Assembly: GCF_009834785.1 (NCBI RefSeq)
Contig: NZ_WUYX01000023.1
Coordinates: forward strand, 1-64,000
Reading direction: 5' to 3'
Origin: Natronorubrum halalkaliphilum
GTDB lineage: Archaea > Halobacteriota > Halobacteria > Halobacteriales > Natrialbaceae
DNA length: 64,000 nt
Below, piece by piece: positions 16,848 through 26,089 of the stretch. The position numbers and the translations under genes are program-made. Each line of letters begins with the position of its first letter. The first letter of the stretch is position 1. Below the pieces are notes generated by a model. The model made no database searches. It was not told where the DNA came from and saw nothing but the letters and a program-made list of their open reading frames with translations.

Positions 16848-17840
16848 GTGATCGACCGTCGCACGCTCGTCTTCTTCGTCCTCTCGAGCGTCTTCTTCGG
16901 CGGGACCTTCGTCGCCGCGAAAGCCGGGCTCGAGTACTTCCCGCCGCTGCTGTTCGTGGCGCTCCGGTTCGACGTCGCGGCGCTCGTCATGCTGGGCTAC
17001 GTCGCGCTCACCGCCTCGCGCGAGGAACTCCGGCCCAGAACGCGAGGGGACGTCGTCGGCATCCTCGCGACCGGCGGCCTCGTGATCGGTCTCTCGAACG
17101 CACTGTTGTTCGTCGGCCAGCAGTACGCGACCAGCGCCGTCGGTGCGATCGTCTTCAGTCTCAACCCCATCCTGACGCCGGTATTTGCTGCCGTCCTTCT
17201 CTCGGACGAGCGCCTCTCACCCCGCGGCGCGGCCGGAATGGTCCTCGGGCTTCTCGGCGTCGCGCTCGTCGTCAGTCCCGATCCGGCGAACCTGCTGGGC
17301 GGCGGCGACGCCCTCGGCCGAGCGATCCTGTTCGCCGGCGCGATCAGCGCCGCCCTCGGCGCGGTCCTCATCCGCCGGGTCGCACTGGACGCGACCCTCT
17401 CGAGTACGGCCCGGATCGCCTGGGGACTGCCCGTCGCCGCGGTCCTCTGTCACGGCTTCGCCTGGTCGGCCGGCGAGTCGACGAGCGCGATCACGTGGTC
17501 AGCGGGCGCGCTCGTCGCGCTCGGCTACGTAAGCATCGTCGCCGGCGTCCTCGCGTACATCGCCTACTTCGGGCTGCTCGAGACGACGGGCGCGATTCAG
17601 GCCAACCTGATCTTCTACGTCGTGCCGGTCGTCTCGACGCTGGGCGGCTGGGCGCTGCTCGGCGAGTCCATCGCGCCGCTGGCGGTCGTCGGCTTCCTGA
17701 CCATCTTTGCCGGCTTCGCGGTCCTCGGCAGCGAGTCCGTCGACGTCCGATCGCTGCTCCCCGCAGCGCTGACCGACGCGTCGGTTTCCGAGGACGGTTC
17801 GACGGTGGCCGAGGAACCCCGGGGCTACCGTTCCGACTGA
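16848..17840 (+). CDS. EamA/DMT family transporter
   Basis: This 330-residue protein has ten hydrophobic helices in two repeated EamA halves (about 5-140 and 150-300), the hallmark of the drug/metabolite transporter superfamily. Typical stretches are SSVFFGGTFVAAKAGLEYFP and LSNALLFVGQQYATSAVGAI in the first half and LLETTGAIQANLIFYVVPVV in the second. Members export amino acids, metabolites or drugs; the substrate here is unknown. The start is GTG 16848, preceded by a GAGGTGA-like Shine-Dalgarno at 16833-16839, so this transcript has a leader. A short acidic tail follows the last helix. Confidence 0.88.
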   Translation: MIDRRTLVFFVLSSVFFGGTFVAAKAGLEYFPPLLFVALRFDVAALVMLGYVALTASREELRPRTRGDVVGILATGGLVIGLSNALLFVGQQYATSAVGAIVFSLNPILTPVFAAVLLSDERLSPRGAAGMVLGLLGVALVVSPDPANLLGGGDALGRAILFAGAISAALGAVLIRRVALDATLSSTARIAWGLPVAAVLCHGFAWSAGESTSAITWSAGALVALGYVSIVAGVLAYIAYFGLLETTGAIQANLIFYVVPVVSTLGGWALLGESIAPLAVVGFLTIFAGFAVLGSESVDVRSLLPAALTDASVSEDGSTVAEEPRGYRSD

Positions 17841-17879
17841 TCGGAGCTCAACACACGTCGTCTCCGTCTCTTTTCACCG

Positions 17880-18239
17880 TCACGCGCTTCTCGATACGAC
17901 GAGTTCGTCGAGTGAATCGTCGACAGGGCGGACTCGTACGCCCTCGGCCCCGGGACCGACGATCCCGACATGGGGCCGCTCAACCACGCCGAGCACTTCG
18001 AGTCGGTCCTCGAATACGTCGACGTCGGCGTCTCCGGTGGAGTGTTCTCTCGAGATATCACGCAGGCGCTCAACACGGCCCGGCGGATCGACGCGGGGAG
18101 CGCCTACGTCAACGAGTGGTTCGGCGGCTCGATCGAAACGCCGTTCGGCGGGATGAAACGGAGCGGTATCGGCCGCGAGAAGGGCCTCGAGGCGCTCGAC
18201 TCGCATCTGCAGACGAAGAACATCTCGGTGACCCTCGAG
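17880..18239 (+). pseudogene. Aldehyde dehydrogenase C-terminal remnant
   Basis: About 120 codons match the last quarter of aldehyde dehydrogenases: LGPGTDDPDMGPLNHAEHFE, then GGVFSRDITQALNTARRIDAG, AYVNEWFGG, and PFGGMKRSGIGREKGLEAL. An in-frame TGA at 17913-17915 interrupts RYDEFVE(stop)IVDRADSYAL, probably from a Trp codon. The catalytic Cys and NAD-binding parts are missing entirely. The frame runs on without a stop into the next gene, which can mislead gene callers into a fused 506-codon prediction. Confidence 0.85.
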
Positions 18240-18413
18240 GAGCGAGATCGCTACTCGACCGCCGTCGGACACGCGTTCGCCCGAACGAGGCATGAGTGCG
18301 CCGGCAAGTGGCTCAACTCTCCCGTTCTCGTAACATCGGTACCCGCCGATCTCACGAGATCCCGTTCTCGCCGGTGGATCGGCACTCACAACGACGTTCA
18401 CAGCTACGATATC

Positions 18414-19490
18414 ATGTCACTCGCATCCTACGAACTCCACGAGCGCCTCGACCGACTCTCGTCCGCATCCGCCGACCGAGATATTCTCGTTACCGTCGCC
18501 GTCCCGCCCGAAGAATCGATCGGCGAAGCCCGTCAACCCGTCGAGACCGACTACGCGGAGGCGAGTCAACTCGACGAGCGATCGTTCCCCAAACCGCTCA
18601 CCGATGCCCTCGAGACCGTCCGGAGCGAACTGAACGAGTACGACGAGGTTCCGGAAAACGGCCTCGCGATCTACGCCGGCGCTCCCGACGGCGACCTCAT
18701 CACCTCGGTCTTCGACGACCTCCCCGTCGCCATCGACGAGTCGATCTACCGCCACGCCAACGAGTTCGACCTCGAGCCGCTCGAGGACGTAACCGAGCCC
18801 GAGTCGAACTACAGGCTGTTGGTCGTCGAACGCGGCGGTGCCGCGCTGGGTCGACTCGACGACGAGGGCGTCGATCCGGTCGAGACGTTCGAGAGTCAGG
18901 TCCCGGGCAAGTCGAGCGCGGGCGGCCAATCCGCTGAGCGGTTCGAACGCGACCGCGAACGGCAGAAACGGGAGTTCTTCGACGAGGTCGCCGAGCGGGC
19001 CGAACGAGCGTTTCTCGACGAGGATCTCGACGGGATTCTCCTCGGCGGTACGACGGGAACGATCGAGAACTTCCGCGAGGAGGCGACACTCGATCACCGC
19101 CTCGAAGAGCTGTTGATCGGCGAGTTCGCCGTCGAGTACGCGGGCGAACAGGGGCTCAGACAACTCGCGGAGAAGGGCGAGGAGGCGATCGACGAACGCG
19201 ACCGCGTGGGCGCCCGCGAGACGCTCGCGACGTTCTTCGAAGCGGTCCGCGACGACGACCAGCCCGTCGCCTACGGCCGCGAGGAGGTCGACGACGCACT
19301 GGAGTTCGACGCGGTCGAGACGCTGTTGCTCTCGACGGCACTCGAGGGAACCGACCTCCAGACGTTCGGCGACCGAGCGGACGAACAGGGCGGCGAGACC
19401 GTCGTCCTGCCCGACGATTTCCCGGACGGGAACCGGTTCGTCGAGGCGTTCGACGGCGTCGGAGCGCTGTTGCGGTTCCCGATCGAGTGA
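18414..19490 (+). CDS. Vms1/Ankzf1-type release-factor paralogue with GGQ motif
   Basis: This 358-residue acidic protein is related to archaeal/eukaryotic release factor 1. The central domain carries VPGKSSAGGQSAERF, with Gly-Gly-Gln at residues 170-172, the motif that hydrolyses peptidyl-tRNA. The C-terminal domain has DGILLGGTTGTIENF, matching DGILVGGPSPTKDEF in the true aRF1 at 56398. The NIKS codon-recognition motif of aRF1 is absent from the N-terminal domain, so it should not read stop codons. This fits the Vms1/Ankzf1 or baeRF group that frees nascent chains from stalled ribosomes. ATG 18414 is the start; upstream in-frame sequence belongs to the aldehyde dehydrogenase remnant. Confidence 0.83.
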   Translation: MSLASYELHERLDRLSSASADRDILVTVAVPPEESIGEARQPVETDYAEASQLDERSFPKPLTDALETVRSELNEYDEVPENGLAIYAGAPDGDLITSVFDDLPVAIDESIYRHANEFDLEPLEDVTEPESNYRLLVVERGGAALGRLDDEGVDPVETFESQVPGKSSAGGQSAERFERDRERQKREFFDEVAERAERAFLDEDLDGILLGGTTGTIENFREEATLDHRLEELLIGEFAVEYAGEQGLRQLAEKGEEAIDERDRVGARETLATFFEAVRDDDQPVAYGREEVDDALEFDAVETLLLSTALEGTDLQTFGDRADEQGGETVVLPDDFPDGNRFVEAFDGVGALLRFPIE

Positions 19491-19597
19491 GTCCGAGCGG
19501 ACCCCACGGCTTCCACCGCTAGCCGCCGACGACGGGTCCGGTCCCGCGAGCGAATCAGAGGGTTTACGGGCTTTCCCGGGAACTGATGGAATTAACA

Positions 19598-20176
19598 ATG
19601 TGTGCGAGTTTCACCGACGACGATGTCGGCAAACCCGTCGAACGCACCGACGGAAAGGTGATCGGAACCGTTGCAGCACTGGAAGAGGAGGGCGCCTACA
19701 TCGAACCGGCACCCGACGTCATCGACCAGCTAAAGGCCCGCTTCGATTGGGGCGAACTCGGCAGTCCGTTTCTCCTCGATGAAAGCGATGTCCGCGAAAT
19801 CTCGAAGACTCGAGTACACCTCGAAGCGGAGTTCTCGCGGACGCCCGCGGAGGGACGAGCGGGTCCGTCCGCCGCCGGAACCGGCGAGGCCGGTGCCGGA
19901 AGCGAGCAGGCAGTTTCACCGGGGAACTCGACCGCCGACGCAAGCGGTGTCGGCCGACTCGAAACCCGATTCCAGATCGGCGCCGCGGTCGTCGCGGGGA
20001 TCAGCGCCCTTCTTGCGCTCGTCTTCGGCTGGTTCGGCTATCAAGGGGCGGACCTGCTCGGCTTCGGCCCGGAACTGAACATCGTTTCCGGAATGGCCGG
20101 ACTCATGTTCCTCGCGTTCGCGGCCGTCGTCGCGGCCGTCGCCGCACTCTACATGGAACCCGGCTTCGATCACTGA
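19598..20176 (+). CDS. PRC-barrel-like protein with two C-terminal membrane helices
   Basis: This 192-residue protein begins MCASFTDDDVGKPVERTDGK and has a beta-barrel-like domain (about 1-80) resembling PRC-barrel domains. A Gly/Ser/Ala linker follows (about 85-120), then two membrane helices (about 127-150 and 163-185). It is a paralogue of the next gene (start MCTLFTDDDVGKPVENAGG) and of the protein at 61440. PRC barrels often mediate protein or RNA contacts; here the function is unknown. The longer start at 19586 adds only four residues; the MC start matches the neighbour. Confidence 0.75.
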   Translation: MCASFTDDDVGKPVERTDGKVIGTVAALEEEGAYIEPAPDVIDQLKARFDWGELGSPFLLDESDVREISKTRVHLEAEFSRTPAEGRAGPSAAGTGEAGAGSEQAVSPGNSTADASGVGRLETRFQIGAAVVAGISALLALVFGWFGYQGADLLGFGPELNIVSGMAGLMFLAFAAVVAAVAALYMEPGFDH

Positions 20177-20517
20177 AACCGGACCCGGACCCCGACTCTG
20201 ACTCCGACCCGGCATCGATCGCGCCGTTTCGACGAGATAGCTGACGAACGAACACACTCGAGTCGCGTTCGCCGGCCCGCTGGTGTTCTGGGGTCGCGGA
20301 CGCTATCGCGTTCTGCTACCGATTCCAAAATCTGTTCTCGAGACCGCACCCGGATACGGTTACGGCCACCGTATACAGCTTCGTCGCCGTCTGGGGGCTC
20401 TTTTTCGCAATGTGCTCCGCGGTCCGACGATCTGCCGCCCGCGAGTTTTGGACATCGCTGGACACCCTGACGCTTGCAGGCACCACTGGCTTGCCTCGAC
20501 TACGAATAGCGTGGCCT
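20177..20517. other. Intergenic region between the two PRC-barrel-like genes
   Basis: The 341 bp show no gene I can support. There is a small inverted repeat around CGGATACGGTTACGGCC/CCGTATAC near 20350-20375 and nothing else notable. Confidence 0.3.
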
Positions 20518-21423
20518 ATGTGTACATTGTTCACGGACGACGACGTCGGCAAACCCGTCGAGAACGCCGGCGGCGACGAGGTCGGCATCGTCGCGACGGT
20601 CGACGGCGACGTCGCCCGCGTCCGACCGGCTTCCGGCGTCGTCGACTCGATCAAATCTTCGATCGGCTGGGATAGCGTCGCGGAGGAGACACAGCCGCTG
20701 GCCTCCGATTCCGTTCGCGAGATCACCGAGGATGCGGTCCGTCTCGAGGGAGAGTTCCCGACGAGCGACGACGATTCCAGTGCCGTCGAGGGGGCGACCA
20801 GCGACCCCGCTCTTGAATCGACTGCCGACGATGAGGACACCCCACAGACGGAGCCGGCCGGCGGATCGGCCGGCCTCGAGGAGACCGAGGGCGCCGACGA
20901 CCGACGCGAGGAACCCGACGAAGAGCGTCTCGAGATGACGGATACGGAATCGATCGACGAGCCCGCGAGGGATCGAGGACTCGAAGTCGATCCGACCGAA
21001 CTGGCACGAAACGAGGCCGGAACCCGAACCGACGCGGCGGTCGAGCCGGACGACGATCGGCAGCCGACCGACGCCGCCGTCGAACTGGACGGCGAACCGC
21101 GGCGGACGGACGCGGCGGTCGATCCCGGCGAACAACCCCGTCGAACCGGCGCCGAAGTCGATCCGGACGACCTTCGTGGTGAAGCGCCGGTCGGGAGCGG
21201 GCCGACGACCGAAGATGCGGAACGGACCGACCTCGAGGGTGGCCCCGAACAGGAGCGTCGGACGGATCTCGAAGGGGCGGACGCCGATCGAGATCGAAAT
21301 CGAGATCGGGACCGGGACCGAGAACGAGATCAGAATCTCGCGAGCGAAGACGGATCGGAGGACCGAGACGGAGACGCAGACCCAGGCGCAGACGCAGACA
21401 GAAATCCAGACGTAGACGGCTGA
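20518..21423 (+). CDS. PRC-barrel-like protein with long acidic low-complexity tail
   Basis: This 301-residue protein has the same N-terminal barrel as the gene upstream (MCTLFTDDDVGKPVE start, domain about 1-78, ending in a VRLEGEFP segment). The remaining 220 residues are disordered and very acidic. They include a run of near-repeats built on TDAAVEPDDDRQP/RRTDAAVDPGEQP and a charged Asp/Arg stretch near the end (DRDRNRDRDRDRERDQN). There are no membrane helices, unlike the neighbour. The repeats suggest slippage-driven growth of a surface linker. Start ATG 20518 is set by the paralogue. Confidence 0.72.
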   Translation: MCTLFTDDDVGKPVENAGGDEVGIVATVDGDVARVRPASGVVDSIKSSIGWDSVAEETQPLASDSVREITEDAVRLEGEFPTSDDDSSAVEGATSDPALESTADDEDTPQTEPAGGSAGLEETEGADDRREEPDEERLEMTDTESIDEPARDRGLEVDPTELARNEAGTRTDAAVEPDDDRQPTDAAVELDGEPRRTDAAVDPGEQPRRTGAEVDPDDLRGEAPVGSGPTTEDAERTDLEGGPEQERRTDLEGADADRDRNRDRDRDRERDQNLASEDGSEDRDGDADPGADADRNPDVDG

Positions 21424-21514
21424 CGACCCGAAATATCGACTGCGGCGAGCGGGTCTACCGGGACCCGCGGTTTGCCGGCCCGGAAACTAAGTCCCGTCTC
21501 GTGAAACGACGGCT

Positions 21515-22312
21515 ATGGCTAAACGCGGCGGTGATCGTGGACTCGAGGGTATCGATGTCGCCGGTCCGGACGACGCCCAGTCAATCGTGTTCGTCCACGG
21601 CGCGATGTTCACGCGGAAAATGTGGCTTCCCCAGCAACGCGGACTCTCCGACGAGTATCGCGTGGTCGCTCCGGACCTGCCGGGACACGGCGTGCGTGCG
21701 GCCGAGACGTTCCGGATGGAGCCGGCGATCGACCTCCTCGAGACGGTGTTCGAACGCTACACTGACGGAAGCGCAGTACTGGTCGGTCTCTCCCTCGGCG
21801 GCTACGTCGCGACGGAGTACGCGTACCGCCGCCCGGGCGACGTCGACGGACTGGTGCTAACGGGGGCCAGCCCGAACCCGGTCCGCGGGATGGAACTCCT
21901 CACTCGAGCGACCGGCGGTATCGCTCGGCTCGCGACGAAGCCGGACGCGGGCAAGCGCGCCGTCGAACGGCTCGGCGAACGGTGGGTTCGGAACCGGGAG
22001 CTTCCCGAAGACGTCAAAGCGGCGATCATCGAATCCGGGATCTACCCGAAACAGTTCGGCGACGCGGGACCGGACATCGCGGGCGAGGATTTCCGCGCCA
22101 AACTGTCGACCTATCCGGGACCGACGCTCGTGCTCAACGGCGAGCGCGATAAGATCATGCGCCGGGGCGAACGCAAGCACGCGGCGGCGGCACAGGACGG
22201 CCGTATCGAGGTGCTCGCGGACGTCGGCCACATCTGTAATCTCCATCGGCCGAAAACGTACACGTTTCGTGTTCGAAACTTCGTGCGACAGCGAGTTGCC
22301 AGCCCGCAGTAA
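21515..22312 (+). CDS. Alpha/beta-fold hydrolase
   Basis: This 265-residue protein has the alpha/beta hydrolase signatures: the oxyanion region SIVFVHGAMFTRKMW (about 28-42), the nucleophile elbow GLSLGG (about 93-98, catalytic Ser), an acid candidate in LNGERDKIM (about 208-216) and the catalytic His in DVGHICNLHRP (about 237-247). It is a soluble esterase or lipase-like enzyme, substrate unknown. The gene stands between the PRC-barrel-like gene and the convergent BrkB-family gene 24 bp away. Confidence 0.87.
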   Translation: MAKRGGDRGLEGIDVAGPDDAQSIVFVHGAMFTRKMWLPQQRGLSDEYRVVAPDLPGHGVRAAETFRMEPAIDLLETVFERYTDGSAVLVGLSLGGYVATEYAYRRPGDVDGLVLTGASPNPVRGMELLTRATGGIARLATKPDAGKRAVERLGERWVRNRELPEDVKAAIIESGIYPKQFGDAGPDIAGEDFRAKLSTYPGPTLVLNGERDKIMRRGERKHAAAAQDGRIEVLADVGHICNLHRPKTYTFRVRNFVRQRVASPQ

Positions 22313-22336
22313 GAGCCAGACGGAACGCGGGTCGGT

Positions 22337-23644
22337 TCAGGAGCGTCGCTCGCCGATCATATTGCGGATGCGGCCGGGAATTCCGAGAACGGAGATGCCG
22401 AAGCCGAACAGTACCATCAGTCCGTAGACGCCGAGGACCGAGGTCCAGACGACGAACATCGCGAGGATGGCCCAGCCGCCCGAGAGGTAGTAGAACGCCC
22501 CGAGAGCCAGCACCGTTCCGTACAGTAAGACGAGGTACGGCCCCCAGCCGCGAGCGTGACCGCGGCGCTGCTTCCGGCGGACGTAGCGCTTGAGTTCGCT
22601 CTCGAGGGACTCCTTCCTGACGGTGCGGCGCTCGACGTTGTCTTCGAACGACTCGACCCGGTCTCGCAGGCGCTCGATCTCTTCTCGGAGCGCTTCGGGA
22701 TCGTCGGACCGGTCCCGCGTTCGGGCGCTGGCGCGGGCACTCGCAGCCGTCTCTGTACCCGTCTTCGCGCGGTCCTCCGTCGCCCCCTCGTCGGCACCCG
22801 TGGCGTCGTCGGTCATCGCTTCTGTTGGAAACTGTCGAGCGCCGGGACTTTGTAGCTGCCGATCCACTTCACGGTCGGCGAGGACTGCGTTGAGGACGGC
22901 GCCGAAGACGAGGATGATCGCACCGATGTACAGCCAGATGAGCACGAGAAAGACGGCTCCGAGTGCGCCGTAGAGGACGTAATCGCCCGCAAAACTGGCG
23001 TATATCGAGAACGTACGGCTGAGAATGAACCAGCCGACGGCGGCCACGATCGTTCCGGGAATGGCCTCTCGAAGACCGACGTTTGCATCCGGAAAAACGA
23101 CGTACAGCGGCAGAAACGTGGCGACCAGTCCCAACACGATGAGTGGCGGTCCAAAGACCGTGGCTCCGACGAACGGCACGGTCCGAACGACGAACTCGAG
23201 GGCACCGACAAGCGCGAGTCCGATCGTGATCACGATGAAGACGATCATCGCGTCCCAGAACGTATCGAGCAGCGACTTCGACGCCGCGGTGCCGTACACC
23301 TGCGAAAACGCTCGATCGAGGCCGCGAAGCACCCGACTCGAGCCCCACAACAGCCCGAGTGCGCCGAAGACGGTCGCCCCCTGTCGCCCGGTATCGTCGA
23401 GGACCGTCTCGGCGAGTAGCTCCTGGGCCGACTGCGTGAGAACGTCGCTGGCCGCAGCCGTGAGCTGGGCGGCGAGCGCTTCTCCACCGACCGAAGCGGC
23501 GATCCCCAGCGCGAGCAACATCAGCGGGACGAGCGAGATGAAGCCGTAAAAAGCGACGCCGGCCGCCAGCAGCGTGAGCTGTTCGTTCCGAGCGAGCTGC
23601 ACGACATTGGTTGCGAACTCGAGGCCCTGTCTACGGTCGATCAC
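22337..23644 (-). CDS. YihY/BrkB family membrane protein
   Basis: This 435-residue protein has the YihY/UPF0761 (formerly BrkB, ribonuclease BN) membrane domain across about residues 20-270 with six helices. Family features include LAAGVAFYGFISLVPLMLLA, WGSSRVLRGLDRAFSQVYG and the LWLYIGAIILVFGAVLNAV end. After an acidic linker comes a coiled coil (EALREEIERLRDRVESFEDN), a basic patch and two further C-terminal helices, a layout common in haloarchaea. The name RNase BN for this family was a historical misassignment; function is unknown. Confidence 0.85.
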   Translation of the reverse strand: MIDRRQGLEFATNVVQLARNEQLTLLAAGVAFYGFISLVPLMLLALGIAASVGGEALAAQLTAAASDVLTQSAQELLAETVLDDTGRQGATVFGALGLLWGSSRVLRGLDRAFSQVYGTAASKSLLDTFWDAMIVFIVITIGLALVGALEFVVRTVPFVGATVFGPPLIVLGLVATFLPLYVVFPDANVGLREAIPGTIVAAVGWFILSRTFSIYASFAGDYVLYGALGAVFLVLIWLYIGAIILVFGAVLNAVLADREVDRQLQSPGARQFPTEAMTDDATGADEGATEDRAKTGTETAASARASARTRDRSDDPEALREEIERLRDRVESFEDNVERRTVRKESLESELKRYVRRKQRRGHARGWGPYLVLLYGTVLALGAFYYLSGGWAILAMFVVWTSVLGVYGLMVLFGFGISVLGIPGRIRNMIGERRS

Positions 23645-23924
23645 GGGTCGTAGGTATCGACGGCCAGGGGGTTATGAGATACTGTGGCACAGGCTTGCAG
23701 TCGGCAGCCGAACGAGGCGAGCGATTGGTTCGAGTCCGAAGACCAACCTTGTGAACGGAGCGTATTCGCGTTATTCATACGAACGACGATGGACGGGTGT
23801 CCCTATCAGTAAGTGATGAATACGGGCGGCTGGTACGCTGTCAGCTGTCGATCGCTAATCGGTCGGCAACGGAACTGAACTCGAAAACCGAAGTTCTCTT
23901 CTAGTGTCACGAACCTCGCTTCGT
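23645..23924. other. Intergenic region
   Basis: No gene is visible. It must hold the divergent promoters of the BrkB-family gene and the small zinc-ribbon gene. A GGTTCGAGTCC string near 23727 resembles a tRNA T-loop but no tRNA can be folded around it. Confidence 0.3.
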
Positions 23925-24125
23925 ATGGACCATCGACGCTGTCCCGACTGCGGTGTGACGATGGAAGAGACGACGGTTCGCTCGCAAGAAGGGTTCACAC
24001 TCACCGTCGACACCGGCAAACGGACCGGACTCCTCGGCAAACTCGGCGTCGGGACGACGGCGGGTGTCGATGCGGTCTGCTGTCCCGAGTGCGGGCTGGT
24101 TCGGCTCTACGCCGACCTCGAGTGA
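23925..24125 (+). CDS. Small zinc-ribbon protein
   Basis: This 66-residue protein has CPDCGVTMEE near the N terminus and CCPECGLVRLYADLE at the end, forming a four-Cys zinc ribbon around a Gly-rich middle. Such haloarchaeal ribbons are often nucleic-acid or protein binders; function is unknown. ATG 23925 is preferred to an upstream GTG-type start at 23904. It is convergent with the trm1 gene, 9 bp away. Confidence 0.72.
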   Translation: MDHRRCPDCGVTMEETTVRSQEGFTLTVDTGKRTGLLGKLGVGTTAGVDAVCCPECGLVRLYADLE

Positions 24126-24134
24126 GTCGGTGAG

Positions 24135-25256
24135 TCAGTTGAGGTTCTCCGCGGTCGCTTCGCGGATCTCGCCGACGCTCGCATCCGTTTTGAACGTCGT
24201 TCCGCCGTAGTGGGCTCTCGAGGCGGCATACCCCGCCTCCCGGAGATCCGCCAGAAACTCGTCCATCGCGTTCGCGGGCAGCCCCCAGTTGCGACAGAGC
24301 TTGTGCTGGTCGTAGTGTGTCGGCTCGTCGAGTTCGGCCGCGAGCGTGTCACAGAGCTCTCGAGCCTCGGGAGCGGTGTCGAACGTGTAGGGAATTTCGT
24401 CGCGGACCGACGCGACGAACGCCGGGTCCTGGATGGGACCGAGCCAGACGGGGCCGGCCGTGAGCATGCGATTCCCCTCGCAGTGATGGCAGGTCTCGAG
24501 CGGATCGGCGATCAACCCCCGATCGACTTCCCGGTACATGCAGTCCTCGCAGTGGTAGATGTGGCCCAGTTCGTCGATCGCGGCGTCGGCCGCGGTCGGC
24601 TTGTGCTCGAGTTCGAGGTACGTCCGGACGTAGTGGCTGGTCGCGTGGGTGAGAATAGGCTCGATGCCGGTGTCGAAGCGGGCTGCGCTGCGGGCGAGCG
24701 CCGAGATGAGAATTCGGACGCCCATCTCGGCGTGGTAGTCCGTATTTTGCGGGGTCGCGGAGTAGGATCGGACGCCGCTGTTGAAGTGGGCCCCGCACAT
24801 CGGCGCGGTGTCGGTCGCCGTCACGCAGACGAGATCCCGACAGTTCGCGAAGGCCGCGTCGGCGAAGGGCATCGGCGTGCCGTAGGGATCGAGGTCGATC
24901 ACGTCGAACGTCGAGTCGTGCATGAGCGCGTTGACGTTGCGGTGTTCGACGGTCACGGCCTCCTCGCAGCCGTTTCGCTCGAGGTTCCGTCGTGCGAGGT
25001 CGACGGCCTCCTCCTCGACGTCACAGCAGGTCACGTCCCAGTCGTCGGTCGCCGCGCGAACGCCGCGGACGCCGCTTGCCGTCATCGCGTCGAGATACGA
25101 CTCGGCGCGCTCCTCGCGCTCGCGGTAGGCCCGCAACGTCGCGATCGTCAGATCCCGGTTCAACTCCTGTCGCGGGTTGTAAAAGACCGACTCCTCGACT
25201 CCCTCCGTCTGTTCGCCGGGGACCTCGAGTTCGATCCCACCCTCGGTGACGCGCAT
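24135..25256 (-). CDS. trm1: tRNA (guanine(26)-N(2))-dimethyltransferase
   Basis: This 373-residue enzyme would dimethylate G26 of tRNA using SAM. Family features are FYNPRQELNRDLTI at the N terminus, the SAM site MTASGVRGVRAA, the catalytic-type FDVIDLDPYGTPMPFADAA (about 118-136), and the zinc-binding YHCEDCMYRE...CHHCEGN region. Length and C-terminal domain match archaeal Trm1. It stands alone, with its ATG at 25256. Confidence 0.94.
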   Translation of the reverse strand: MRVTEGGIELEVPGEQTEGVEESVFYNPRQELNRDLTIATLRAYREREERAESYLDAMTASGVRGVRAATDDWDVTCCDVEEEAVDLARRNLERNGCEEAVTVEHRNVNALMHDSTFDVIDLDPYGTPMPFADAAFANCRDLVCVTATDTAPMCGAHFNSGVRSYSATPQNTDYHAEMGVRILISALARSAARFDTGIEPILTHATSHYVRTYLELEHKPTAADAAIDELGHIYHCEDCMYREVDRGLIADPLETCHHCEGNRMLTAGPVWLGPIQDPAFVASVRDEIPYTFDTAPEARELCDTLAAELDEPTHYDQHKLCRNWGLPANAMDEFLADLREAGYAASRAHYGGTTFKTDASVGEIREATAENLN

Positions 25257-25444
25257 ACCATCTCTCGTCGGTAGCGAGCGAAAAACGGTGTGGTCTCGTC
25301 GCCTCCGATACCGTCATCTCGCCGGTAACGACTATCGTCACCAACCGACGTTCGTGTGGTATTCTCTCAGGTGGTGACTGGTATCAATACCCGTTAGTTA
25401 AAGAAATCTGAAAGTTTATCAGTGTCTGATGGTTCGGAGGAGAT

Positions 25445-25882
25445 ATGGTTCGACGAACCCTTACCCGCCGGCGATTTGGTGCGACTCTTACAGCCCTGGC
25501 AACCGTTGGTCTTGCCGGCTGTTCTGACGACGAAACGGCAGATGATGAGAACGATGACTCGGACCCGTTCGAGCTCGACGATCCCGGTGCACTCACGATC
25601 AACTTCGAAAACGAAGACGGTGACCCCGTCTCGTCCGGCCTCGAGATAACGGTCAGAAACGAAGACGAAGGCTTCACCGCGAACTTCGGCGACGATGTCG
25701 ACGAGGGAACGGTTCTGGCTGCCGGTCTCATCTACGAGGGCGAGTACGATATCACCGTCGAGAGCGCCGACGACGAGTTCGATACCGTCGAGGAAACCGT
25801 CACCCTAGACGAGGACGACGAGACAGTTACGATCGTTCTCGAGGGCGCGCCGGCCGATCCGATGGACGAGGACGACGAGTAA
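25445..25882 (+). CDS. Small acidic Tat lipoprotein
   Basis: This 145-residue protein has a twin-arginine signal (LTRRRFGATLTALATVG) ending in the lipobox LAGC, so Cys26 should carry a lipid anchor outside the cell. The mature part is very acidic and reads as one beta-sandwich domain of about 90 residues, similar in feel to carboxypeptidase-regulatory or PEGA-like domains. The tail is DEDDE. No function is assigned. Confidence 0.75.
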   Translation: MVRRTLTRRRFGATLTALATVGLAGCSDDETADDENDDSDPFELDDPGALTINFENEDGDPVSSGLEITVRNEDEGFTANFGDDVDEGTVLAAGLIYEGEYDITVESADDEFDTVEETVTLDEDDETVTIVLEGAPADPMDEDDE

Positions 25883-26089
25883 CGCTCCGACACCCCTCTC
25901 GGTTACGATTCTGCACCAATCTTCTTTCGATGTCGACTTCGTTCAGACCAGTAGCCGCCGCTTACAACCGATTCGAAATTTAGGTTCGAGGGAGTTCCAG
26001 TCTGAATCGTTCACGCAACCGAATTAGTCACGATCCCGGGTATTCGAGCAAACCAAACCGATTTTACAGTCCGGTACAGAGACACCCAC

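Noticed and set aside
17970-19490. A 506-residue fusion of aldehyde dehydrogenase and Vms1-like protein
   Set aside because: The ALDH part is only a remnant with an upstream in-frame stop, and the joining residues are not protein-like; the paralogue starts at 18414.
23700-23760. A tRNA gene, from the GGTTCGAGTCC string
   Set aside because: No acceptor or anticodon stems can be drawn around it.
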